Below, piece after piece: positions 6,181 through 13,224 of a stretch of DNA of 13,451 bases. Source of the DNA: JAYRWN01 sp041917975 (GTDB lineage Bacteria > Bacteroidota > Bacteroidia > Chitinophagales > Saprospiraceae); NCBI GenBank assembly GCA_041917975.1, contig JAYRWN010000382.1, positions 1 through 13,451 on the forward strand, read 5' to 3'. A model generated the notes under the pieces. It had not been told where the DNA came from, did not search any database, and saw only the letters and a program-made list of their open reading frames with translations. The first letter of the stretch is position 1; each line of letters begins with the position of its first letter. Position numbers and translations under genes: made by a program.

Positions 6181-8508
6181 TTAAAGGGTAAAAATATATT
6201 TCTTCGCTGACAAGGGCAGCTCTTGCACCCCCTGTTCCTGAATTTGCGCATCAACACAGGCGATGGCGGCGATGTTGACGATGTTCGTGACTTCCGAATC
6301 CCTGGTCAATAAATGAATTGGTTTATCCAAACCAAAAATTATCGGACCCACATCGTGGACTTGACTCAGCTTGCGCAATAATTTCAGTGCAATATTGCCT
6401 GCATCCAGATTTGGGAAAATCAGCAGGTTAGGATTCTTCAAAGTTGAAAATGGGAAATATTGGTTAATCATCTCCTGATCCAATGCCACATCCGCCTGAA
6501 ATGGTCCATCAATATTCAGATCGGGATGGGATTTTTTTACTATTTCCACCGCCTGAGTAACTTTCGTAACCTCCGGAGATTTTACCGAACCGAAATTTGA
6601 AAAAGACAACATGGCGATCCTTGGTTCAAACTGCAGTTTACGCACTTGCTCGGCGGCCATAATGGCCATTTCTGCCAGATCCTCAGCGGTAGGACTTACA
6701 TTAACGGCGCAGTCGGCCATAAAATAATACTGTTCGTTATACTGCAACATGTACATCCCGGCCACGAGCCGCTTACCTGGTTTAGGCCCGATCGTTTGTA
6801 AAGCAGGTCTTAAAACATCCGGGTAATTCACGGTTACTCCGGCTACCATGCCATCCGCATGGCCTTGTTTGACCATCATACAGCCAAAATAAAAGGGATT
6901 ACGCATATCCAATTCGGCGCGATTCATAGTCACTCCTTTGCGTTGCCGCAGTTTGTAATAGGCCTGTATATATTCATCCCTATGGGGCCAGTTATCGTAT
7001 TCGATAATTTCAAAACCATCGGGGTCATGGTGTAATTCATCGCAGAGTTCTAAAATTTCTTTTTTGCTTTTTCCCAGAAGAATGGGTGTGGCGAATCCTT
7101 CGCGCACTATTTCCGCAGCAGCCCAGATGATTTTGGGGTCATTGCCTTCCGGGAACACCAGTTTTTTGGGATGTTTTCTGGCCAGGATATAAATTTTGCG
7201 CATCATTTCACGGGTCCAGTCTACTTTACCCATCAGTTGTTCGCGGTATTCATCCAGATTTATGGATTTCTGTGCCACACCAGAGTTCATTGCTGCTTCC
7301 GCTACCGCCGTACTCACCCATATTAAAGCCCGTGGATCAAAGGGTTTAGGAATGATGTATTCTGGTCCAAAACTGAGGTTGTAATCACCATACGCTTTTT
7401 TCACCTCGTCCGGTACTTCCTCTTTGGCTAATGTGGCGAGGGCTTGAGCGGCGGCCATTTTCATCGCTTCATTGATGCAGGAAGCCTCGGTATCCAAAGC
7501 CCCACGGAATATGAATGGAAACCCCAAAACATTATTCACCTGATTAGCATAATCACTCCGTCCCGTAGCTACGATGGCATCCGGACGGGTCTGTTTAGCT
7601 AATTCATAGTCTATTTCGGGATCAGGATTAGCCATAGCAAAAATGATCGGGTTAGGAGCCATGTCTTTAATCATCTCGGGGGATAAAGCATCTTTCACCG
7701 ATACCCCGCAGAAAACATCCGCTCCGGCCAGGGCGTCGTGAAGCGTACGGGCAGTAGTTTCCCGGAAGAAACGGTCTTTGTAACGGTTTTTCCCTTCATC
7801 CCCGCGTCCTTTCCACAGCACCCCTTTAGAATCGGTCATCAGCATATGCTCAGGTTTTACACCCAGCGTGATGTAAAAATTAGCGCAGGCAATCCCGGCA
7901 GCGCCGGCACCACTAAAGACTACTTTGACCTCATCCACTTTTTTATGGCACAGTTCAAGGGCATTAATAAAAGCGGCTCCGGAAATGATGGCTGTGCCAT
8001 GCTGGTCATCATGAAATACAGGAATATCCAGCATTTCTTTTAGTGTCTCCTCAATGTAAAAACATTCCGGAGCTTTGATGTCCTCCAGGTTAATACCTCC
8101 AAAAGTAGGAGCCAATGCTTTCACTATGGTAATGATTTCGTCCGGATTTTTAGAATCGAGTTCTATGTCAAAGACATCCACGTCGGCAAACCGCTTGAAC
8201 AACACAGCCTTGCCTTCCATCACCGGCTTTCCAGCCAAAGGGCCTATGTCTCCCAGGCCTAATACAGCAGTTCCGTTAGAAATTACCGCGACCAGATTTC
8301 CTTTGGCTGTGTATCGCCTAGCCAGGGAGGGATCTTCATGAATGCGTAAACACGGCTCAGCCACACCCGGTGTGTACGCCAAGGAAAGATCATGCTGAGT
8401 ATGACAGGGTTTGCTAGGTCGTACCTCCAACTTACCTTTCCGTCCTTGTTCATGATATTGCAAAGCTTGTTTGCGTAAGAGTTCGGATTTTTTTTGTTCA
8501 AGGTCCAT
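6181..8508 (-). CDS. maeB: NADP-dependent malic enzyme with C-terminal phosphotransacetylase-like domain
   Basis: A 775-residue cytosolic enzyme for oxidative decarboxylation of malate to pyruvate with reduction of NADP+, supplying NADPH and linking the TCA cycle to pyruvate. Malic N-domain: SLAYTPGVAEPC with catalytic Tyr45, VMEGKAVLFK with Lys100, GGINLEDIKAPECF (Glu142/Asp143, metal) and FHDDQHGTA (Asp167/Asp168). The nucleotide-binding loop SGAGAAG is at 199-205, with AMANPDPEI and VATGRSDYANQVNN after it. From about residue 440 the chain is a PTA/PTB-type domain, starting KKLVFPEGNDPKI and including SFSNFGSVKSPEV and GPFQADVALD. In E. coli MaeB the equivalent domain does not act as a transacetylase and is regulatory (acetyl-CoA sensing); the same is presumed here. 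NADP preference is assigned by family, not read from a residue. The ATG at 8508 gives a standard N-terminus. It probably has its own promoter (8533-8540). Confidence 0.95.
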   Translation of the reverse strand: MDLEQKKSELLRKQALQYHEQGRKGKLEVRPSKPCHTQHDLSLAYTPGVAEPCLRIHEDPSLARRYTAKGNLVAVISNGTAVLGLGDIGPLAGKPVMEGKAVLFKRFADVDVFDIELDSKNPDEIITIVKALAPTFGGINLEDIKAPECFYIEETLKEMLDIPVFHDDQHGTAIISGAAFINALELCHKKVDEVKVVFSGAGAAGIACANFYITLGVKPEHMLMTDSKGVLWKGRGDEGKNRYKDRFFRETTARTLHDALAGADVFCGVSVKDALSPEMIKDMAPNPIIFAMANPDPEIDYELAKQTRPDAIVATGRSDYANQVNNVLGFPFIFRGALDTEASCINEAMKMAAAQALATLAKEEVPDEVKKAYGDYNLSFGPEYIIPKPFDPRALIWVSTAVAEAAMNSGVAQKSINLDEYREQLMGKVDWTREMMRKIYILARKHPKKLVFPEGNDPKIIWAAAEIVREGFATPILLGKSKKEILELCDELHHDPDGFEIIEYDNWPHRDEYIQAYYKLRQRKGVTMNRAELDMRNPFYFGCMMVKQGHADGMVAGVTVNYPDVLRPALQTIGPKPGKRLVAGMYMLQYNEQYYFMADCAVNVSPTAEDLAEMAIMAAEQVRKLQFEPRIAMLSFSNFGSVKSPEVTKVTQAVEIVKKSHPDLNIDGPFQADVALDQEMINQYFPFSTLKNPNLLIFPNLDAGNIALKLLRKLSQVHDVGPIIFGLDKPIHLLTRDSEVTNIVNIAAIACVDAQIQEQGVQELPLSAKKYIFTL

Positions 8509-8532
8509 AATTAGTCATTTTGGATAAGGCTT

Positions 8533-8540
8533 CAAAATTA
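8533..8540 (-). promoter_or_regulatory. Candidate Bacteroidota -7 promoter element of the malic enzyme gene
   Basis: Read on the minus strand this is TAATTTTG, a perfect match to the Bacteroidota -7 consensus TAnnTTTG, ending 24 bases before the malic enzyme ATG. That would give a short leader. No good upstream TTG (-33 element) is present at the usual spacing, where an inverted repeat lies instead, so this is a moderate call from one element only. Confidence 0.4.
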
Positions 8541-8555
8541 AAGTATTCGTGGTAG

Positions 8556-8569
8556 CTCTTATTTAAGAG
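8556..8569. repeat. Perfect inverted repeat upstream of malic enzyme (possible operator)
   Basis: CTCTTA-TT-TAAGAG: two perfect 6-base arms around TT, starting 15 bases upstream (minus-strand sense) of the candidate -7 element, where a -33 element would lie. The two-base spacer and the lack of a following T-tract argue against a terminator of the upstream DUF1684 gene. A dimeric regulator site is possible, but one palindrome of this size can occur by chance. Confidence 0.35.
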
Positions 8570-8610
8570 GAATTAACCCAGCCAATGATATTTGTCATGT
8601 GGCCGGCATT

Positions 8611-9501
8611 TTAATGACCTGGAAGGTTTTTCTCTCCCGCCAGAATAGTTATAGGCAGATGATTTTCTTTAGGTGGCAACGGGCAGGTTGCATATGGAGA
8701 AAAAACGCATGGAGGATTGTAGGCCTTGTTGAAGTCGATAACGGTTCGTCCATGCTCATCAGCCTTTGGGATATAGAGGTATCGTCCACCGCCATAAGTC
8801 TCCACACCGGTGGTTTGATCGGCGATAATGATAAAATATTCATGATCGTTCCCTTCCAGAGCAGCCAGCCGAAATTTCTTACCTTCCAGTTTAAAAACAA
8901 GATGACCCGGTGAGGCTGTTGCTTCGGTTTGTCCTAAAATATTGGTGATTGGCAACGTTTGCCCTGAATCTGCCGGTATAAATTGTGCTTCGACCTGCCA
9001 CTTTTTATCCACCGGAAAATGAGCTAATTCATGCAGACTACTGCGGGCCGGGGCGAGGGTATCCCTAAGTCGTAAGGCAAATTTGTCTCCGCGTTTGATA
9101 ATCAGCCAAAAATAATGTTCCCAATTAAGCAAGGTTGGTTTTCCACTAAGGTCATCAACCATTACCATACTGTCCACCACCTGCCCATCAGAGTACACCT
9201 GATGGTCCGGATGAATCCGCACCCTGACTACCGAATCTACATGGAGTGTACCCAGATGCGAAGGTCCGGACGGAAAAATGATGGGATTCGAGCTGTCTGC
9301 ACCAAACGTGTGGTTTCCAGGCTCCAGCCAATACAATCCAATGAGTGTGGTCCAACCCTGGGGGGCGGTTAACGACGCTAAGCGGGTGGAACGCCACTCC
9401 TCGATGTCCCGATAATAGAGGTCATCCACGTCCCGAGTCGTGCAGGACCACCATCCAATAACCCAAGATAAAACCATAAAAATGCGCACGATCCCCAGCA
9501 T
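8611..9501 (-). CDS. DUF1684 family lipoprotein
   Basis: A 296-residue secreted protein of the DUF1684 family, whose function is unknown. Family hallmarks are the N-terminal YYRDIEEWRSTRLASLTAPQGW with LIGLYWLEPGNHTFGAD, and the highly conserved C-terminal block GGGRYLYIP, TVIDFNKAYNPPCVFSPYAT and CPLPPKENHLPITILAGEKN at about 240-293. The N-terminus (MLGIVRIFMVLSWVIGWWSC) is a hydrophobic signal with Cys20 as the likely lipidation site; the two Trp before the Ser-Cys make a weak lipobox. An internal Met at residue 9 (9477) is an alternative start but would remove the only early positive charge. Conserved Cys residues in the C-terminal block (PPCVFSPYATCPLPP) could form a disulfide or bind metal, which is inference. 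It lies downstream of the VOC gene by 82 bases and upstream of the malic enzyme by 102 bases; cotranscription with either is uncertain. Confidence 0.88.
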   Translation of the reverse strand: MLGIVRIFMVLSWVIGWWSCTTRDVDDLYYRDIEEWRSTRLASLTAPQGWTTLIGLYWLEPGNHTFGADSSNPIIFPSGPSHLGTLHVDSVVRVRIHPDHQVYSDGQVVDSMVMVDDLSGKPTLLNWEHYFWLIIKRGDKFALRLRDTLAPARSSLHELAHFPVDKKWQVEAQFIPADSGQTLPITNILGQTEATASPGHLVFKLEGKKFRLAALEGNDHEYFIIIADQTTGVETYGGGRYLYIPKADEHGRTVIDFNKAYNPPCVFSPYATCPLPPKENHLPITILAGEKNLPGH

Positions 9502-9583
9502 TTAGTTTTTTGAAATGACAAGTTAGGAATTATTACGAAAGCCAATAAATACCTATTGATTTTGCGCAAGCCGATTCGGTGGA

Positions 9584-9994
9584 TTACCCCGGCTGCACCC
9601 GTTCATAGCCCGGATGTAAATGTTCATACAAAGCCGATACGGCTCCGCTGGGATCTTTAATAATTGCAAAGCGGCCCTGTTGGCCCATATACCGGATATC
9701 TCCCAAAACCTGACCTCCGTGCGCAAGACATTGCTCCAGACTAATATCCAGATTGGCCACCGTGATATATGGAATCCATCCGCTCGGGACGGCAGCGTTC
9801 ACCCCCTGTTGGTGACAAATGCCACATATGGTCTTGCCATCTTCCGGTTCATTCATACAATAATCCTCATACGCTCCCATGGGCACGCCTTCATAAGTCC
9901 ATCCAACCACCTGTTGATAAAAATCCCGAACTTCATGAGCTTGTGGTGTGGTAAGATCCAACCATTCAATACTTCCGATTTTATGTGTAGACAT
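9584..9994 (-). CDS. VOC-fold (glyoxalase/bleomycin-resistance-like) protein
   Basis: A 136-residue cytosolic protein with two beta-alpha-beta-beta-beta modules of the vicinal oxygen chelate superfamily. Module one runs from KIGSIEWLDLTTPQAHEVRDFYQQVVGW; module two starts at GWIPYITVANLDISLEQCLAHGGQVL and closes with GRFAIIKDPSGAVSALYEH. DFYQQVVGW and the IKDPSGAVxALYE ending are classic for the family. Glu10 (IEW) and the Glu near the C-terminus (LYEH) are candidate metal or substrate ligands, but the substrate cannot be predicted. The start is the ATG at 9994. The reading frame extends to a TTG at 10015, but that would add MTPNNLP, which is not part of the fold. It is divergent from the POT transporter across about 115 bases, which must contain both promoters; no clear TAnnTTTG was found there. 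Confidence 0.85.
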   Translation of the reverse strand: MSTHKIGSIEWLDLTTPQAHEVRDFYQQVVGWTYEGVPMGAYEDYCMNEPEDGKTICGICHQQGVNAAVPSGWIPYITVANLDISLEQCLAHGGQVLGDIRYMGQQGRFAIIKDPSGAVSALYEHLHPGYERVQPG

Positions 9995-10109
9995 TGGTAG
10001 ATTATTTGGTGTCAAGTAATGAAATTAAAACATTTGTGGATAGAATAGGGCAAACCTTACAATTTTTATATATTACCCTCTAAAATTATTAACCAATAAT
10101 CCGTCTAAT

Positions 10110-11618
10110 ATGTCCTCCGCTATTGGCAAAAATACACCGGGAAGTCAATTTTTACCCGAATTTCCCCAACTTCTGGGCCACCCTAAGCCTCTTTGGATGT
10201 TGTTTATGTCTGAATTTTGGGAGCGGTTTGCTTTTTACGGCATTCGTTGGGCTATGGTATTGTATATTGTGGCGCAGTTTTATGCCGGCGGTGCTGCTGG
10301 TGAACGCCCGGCCAGTGAATTGTATGGTGCTTACCTGGCGCTGGTGTATGCGGGAGCCATTTTTGGAGGTTATGTAGCGGATAAATTAATCGGTTATCAG
10401 CGTTCCATGATGGTCGGTGCCATTATTATGGCCGCCGGACTATTTATGATCGCCATCCCTGATCCGGTGATATTTAAACTGGGCTTAGCAACCATCATCG
10501 TAGGCAATGGACAGTTTAAACCGATAATATCTACCATGGTCGGTAAGTTATATGCTATAGGTGACGAACGGAGGGATTCCGGTTTTACTATCTTTTATAT
10601 GGGTATCAACATCGGTGCCATGCTGGCCCCGATTGTCACTCAACTTTTAGCTCAGAAGGTATTCGGCTCCGATGGTATGCCCGCCTATAAGGTGGTCTTT
10701 ATCGCAGCCGGCATCGGCATGATCATCAGTTTATTATGGTTCTACTTGGGCCGTCATCAATTGAAAGGCATTGGTTTACCCGATGAGGAACAAAAGAACA
10801 CAAAACGCCTGCTGATGGTGGTCGGTACAGGGTTGATCATCGGTATTCCGCTATTTTATTTCTTATTAAGTATCAGCGCCACATATCTGCAGTTTATACT
10901 CATGGCTTTATTTGTTATCCCTGCCGTCATGTTGTTTACGGAAGGTGTTCGTGAGGGTAAAGTGGCTCAAGACAAAGTTGTAGCCATGCTGCTGATTTTT
11001 ATCTTCAACATCATGTTTTGGATGTTTTTCGAACAAGCTGGTAGCTCATTCAACTTCCTGGCCGACAAAATCGTAAACCGGGATTTCGGCTCCTGGGAAT
11101 TCCCTACCGCCTGGTTTCAATCGGTAAACTCTATTGCCATCATTTTATTCGCGCCGGTATTGGCCTGGTTATGGGTGCGTATGGGTAAAAATAACCCAAC
11201 CATTCCACGCAAGTTTGGTTTAGGACTGCTCTTCAACGGCTTAGCCTTTTTGTTGCTCGTCTTTGCCTTAAAGACGCTGGTGAGTGACGCCGGAAAAATA
11301 CCGTTTTGGACCCTCTTTTCGGTCTACTTCATCCAATCCATCGGCGAACTATGCCTTTCACCCATCGGTTTGTCTATGACTACTAAACTGGCTCCGGTAA
11401 AATTGGCCGGCATGGCTATGGGCTGTTGGTTCTTGTCCATTGCTATTGGTAACAACCTGTCGGGAATATTCGCCGGAATAGTCAGTGGTGAAGGTGGGAT
11501 GACCATCCAATCCGCCTTAAAAGGATATAACTTCGGTTTCTATGCTTTGGTAGCTGCGGGAGTATTATTGTTTTTCTTGGCTCCGCGGGTCCAAAAACTG
11601 ATGCATGGCGTAAAATAA
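10110..11618 (+). CDS. POT-family proton-dependent oligopeptide symporter
   Basis: A 502-residue polytopic inner-membrane transporter that imports di- and tripeptides with protons. The proton-coupling motif ExxERFxxYG is present as EFWERFAFYG (35-44: Glu35, Glu38, Arg39). Other POT signatures are GGYVADKLIGYQR (86-98), GNGQFKPIISTMVGKLY with Lys137, RRDSGFTIFYMGINIGAMLAPI, FFEQAGSSFNFLAD with Glu308, and SIGELCLSPIGLS with Glu413. These charged positions (first helix, helix 4 Lys, helix 7 and helix 10 Glu) are those known to matter for proton and peptide coupling, so it should be functional. The length fits the 14-helix bacterial form. It starts at ATG 10110 and is monocistronic, ending at a GC-rich hairpin. 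No peptidase lies next to it, so substrates beyond small peptides cannot be specified. Confidence 0.95.
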   Translation: MSSAIGKNTPGSQFLPEFPQLLGHPKPLWMLFMSEFWERFAFYGIRWAMVLYIVAQFYAGGAAGERPASELYGAYLALVYAGAIFGGYVADKLIGYQRSMMVGAIIMAAGLFMIAIPDPVIFKLGLATIIVGNGQFKPIISTMVGKLYAIGDERRDSGFTIFYMGINIGAMLAPIVTQLLAQKVFGSDGMPAYKVVFIAAGIGMIISLLWFYLGRHQLKGIGLPDEEQKNTKRLLMVVGTGLIIGIPLFYFLLSISATYLQFILMALFVIPAVMLFTEGVREGKVAQDKVVAMLLIFIFNIMFWMFFEQAGSSFNFLADKIVNRDFGSWEFPTAWFQSVNSIAIILFAPVLAWLWVRMGKNNPTIPRKFGLGLLFNGLAFLLLVFALKTLVSDAGKIPFWTLFSVYFIQSIGELCLSPIGLSMTTKLAPVKLAGMAMGCWFLSIAIGNNLSGIFAGIVSGEGGMTIQSALKGYNFGFYALVAAGVLLFFLAPRVQKLMHGVK

Positions 11619-11622
11619 TAAA

Positions 11623-11651
11623 GGGGAGGGGCTGGATCACAGCCCCCGTTT
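11623..11651. terminator. Intrinsic terminator between converging POT and serpin genes
   Basis: GGGGCTG (11628-11634) pairs with CAGCCCC (11640-11646) around the loop GATCA, followed by CGTTT on the plus strand. Read on the minus strand the same stem is followed by TCCCCTTTATTATTTT. It lies 5-30 bases past the POT stop and just past the serpin stop, so it probably serves both. The T-tracts are imperfect. Confidence 0.65.
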
Positions 11652-11662
11652 AGATAATTCAA

Positions 11663-12865
11663 TTAAATACGCCCCACCTTACCTATAAAGATCAGGACTC
11701 CGCTGGATTTATGGACCAAAGTCACCATAAACGGGCGATTGAATTGGAAAACAGGAGGCAGTGAGGTCTGCGAAATACCCACCGAAGTCACCGCAGCGCC
11801 TTCCGCACCTTTTTCATCGATTTTAAGATAAGTTTTATGTTCCACTTTGGAAATGTATAAATTGCCAAACGTGCCTTTACCGATCCGGCTAAAATCCGCT
11901 TTAACCGGATTAAAAGCCAGATCAATACCCGTTTTTTGCAGCGCATCATTCAGGGTGATCTTGTACTCCAGTTCAAATTTAGGCAACATCAAGATGATCC
12001 TGCCGCGGTCAAACGTTTGGGTGATGAATGTCTGTAATTCGGTGGCGGTCAGCCCTTTGATGAAATCGTCCAGTTCCAGCTCTTTGGGCATGATCACCTG
12101 CAGCACAAAGTTGGTATCCTTAAAGGCCAGTTCTACAGCTTGGTAATCAGCAGCATCCCGGTAATTAAGCGTTTCATCGGCTTGCATAAAGGGAACATTT
12201 TGTGTAGCGCCCTGAGCAGGAAAAAAATCCGCCGGCCGGGTGATTTCCGCCGCAAACGGTTTTTGCCAGTCCCCTTTAAAATATAAAGCATTGATCAGAA
12301 ACATGACATCCAAAGGATCGATCTCTTCGAGAATTTTATCGATCTTATTTTGGGTTTTATCTTTGACCCATCCGTTGATGGTGCTTAATGATGCCGGGTC
12401 ATCAAAATTTAAGGCCTTTTCTCCGGCGCGATAATACGTCTCTAAAGTATCCAAAAAATTACGATTAATATTCAAACGGTCCGGATCGTAAAATGCACCA
12501 TTGGTTTGATCCAAACGAATACCTTTATTTTGGCTCAAGGCCAACATCAGATTATACATCTGTTTATTCACTTCCTGTGTGGAGCCAAGAACATCTGAAA
12601 ACATTTTTTGTCGAAGGTTTTGTTCTGTATCGCCGTTGGCTCCGTTTAAAGCCATGGACATCGCGGAAGTAATACTCCATGGCGATATGAGTACTTGATC
12701 ATCGGTGGATGTCGTTAGGATTTGTTTAAACACTTCCCACCCAAAACGTGTCGATTCTTTTCCCGCCAAAGTGACATTAACTGCTGGATCCGGGTTCAAA
12801 GGATCCGGATATTCTTTGCTGCAGGCCAGAAAGAGGAACATAACGCCCCAAATTATTTTTTTCAT
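11663..12865 (-). CDS. Serpin-family protease inhibitor, lipoprotein
   Basis: A 400-residue serpin with a lipoprotein signal (MKKIIWGVMFLFLAC, lipidated Cys15). Serpin landmarks in order are FGWEVFKQIL, NVLISPWSI-like DDQVLISPWSITSAMSMALNGA, INGWVKDKTQNKIDKIL, LINALYFKGDWQKPF, LPKFELEYK, KVEHKTYLKIDEKGAEGAA and FNRPFMVTLVHKSSGVLIFIGKV. The hinge EKGAEGAAV has the small residues needed for loop insertion, so it is predicted to be inhibitory. Aligned to the alpha-1-antitrypsin loop without gaps, P1-P1' is Thr367-Ser368 (bases 11762-11767), followed by LPP. The residues after the Cys (SKEYPD) loosely resemble the Lys-acidic export tag of surface lipoproteins in Bacteroidota, so surface display is plausible. 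The ATG at 12865 is chosen; the frame runs up to a TTG at 12925, but that would bury the signal peptide. It is monocistronic, converging on POT. Confidence 0.94.
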   Translation of the reverse strand: MKKIIWGVMFLFLACSKEYPDPLNPDPAVNVTLAGKESTRFGWEVFKQILTTSTDDQVLISPWSITSAMSMALNGANGDTEQNLRQKMFSDVLGSTQEVNKQMYNLMLALSQNKGIRLDQTNGAFYDPDRLNINRNFLDTLETYYRAGEKALNFDDPASLSTINGWVKDKTQNKIDKILEEIDPLDVMFLINALYFKGDWQKPFAAEITRPADFFPAQGATQNVPFMQADETLNYRDAADYQAVELAFKDTNFVLQVIMPKELELDDFIKGLTATELQTFITQTFDRGRIILMLPKFELEYKITLNDALQKTGIDLAFNPVKADFSRIGKGTFGNLYISKVEHKTYLKIDEKGAEGAAVTSVGISQTSLPPVFQFNRPFMVTLVHKSSGVLIFIGKVGRI

Positions 12866-13217
12866 GATGCTCTTGTTTTTATTCCATAGACGGTCATTGC
12901 ATTGGAATGCGTTTGGCACTCCCAAATAATTAACAATTCTTTGAAATAATTAGTTATTATCAAGCTCCTGATGCTGACATTCCCATTGCACAAAACCAAA
13001 TAAATAGGCGACTTTGACCTTTGCATAACCCAGTCTTCACCCTAGTTAGTAACTCAGGACTGGTCATAGGACTGATGGTCTAAAAACTGCTATTAACTCA
13101 CAGCAAACCTTTGCTTTTCCTCCTCTGAATTAAATTAGCCACCGTCCCATTTGTTCAGGGTTTTTCGAAACTAACCTGGCCTGCAGGGGCAGACCGTCTC
13201 GTCCTCCAACCTTAATT
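12866..13217. other. 352-base gene-free stretch between sulfatase and serpin genes
   Basis: No reading frame here looks protein-coding; the 62-codon minus-strand frame at 13130-13318 mostly overlaps the sulfatase end in another frame and matches no family I know. The region must carry the serpin promoter and leader (minus strand), but no exact TAnnTTTG was found on that strand. It contains an 11-base palindrome AGTTAGTAACT (13044-13054) and a direct repeat of AGGACTG (13056-13074). The stretch nearest the sulfatase is GC-richer and could form the sulfatase 3' end. Confidence 0.6.
13056..13074. repeat. Short tandem direct repeat AGGACTG, 12-base period
   Basis: AGGACTG occurs at 13056-13062 and again at 13068-13074, with five bases between copies. 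The first copy also contains GACTG (13058-13062), which is complementary to CAGTC at 13031-13035. It sits about 190-210 bases upstream of the serpin ATG and right beside the palindrome AGTTAGTAACT. It could be a regulator-binding pair, but short repeats like this arise by chance. Confidence 0.3.
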
Positions 13218-13224
13218 TTAAGGT
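13209..13224. repeat. Inverted repeat over the sulfatase stop codon
   Basis: ACCTTAA-TT-TTAAGGT: 7-base perfect arms around TT, including the TAA stop of the sulfatase gene (13218-13220). Neither strand has a following T-tract, so it is at best a weak part of a terminator or an mRNA 3'-end stem. Confidence 0.35.

Noticed and set aside
8599..8913. 104-codon plus-strand frame opposite the DUF1684 gene
   Set aside because: Antisense to the conserved C-terminal block of DUF1684; its residues show no family pattern.
9995..10015. N-terminal extension of the VOC protein to TTG 10015
   Set aside because: The ATG at 9994 starts immediately before the first conserved strand; the extra seven residues are not fold-related.
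12866..12925. N-terminal extension of the serpin to TTG 12925
   Set aside because: It would place 20 non-conserved residues before a clear lipoprotein signal peptide; ATG 12865 begins exactly at that signal.
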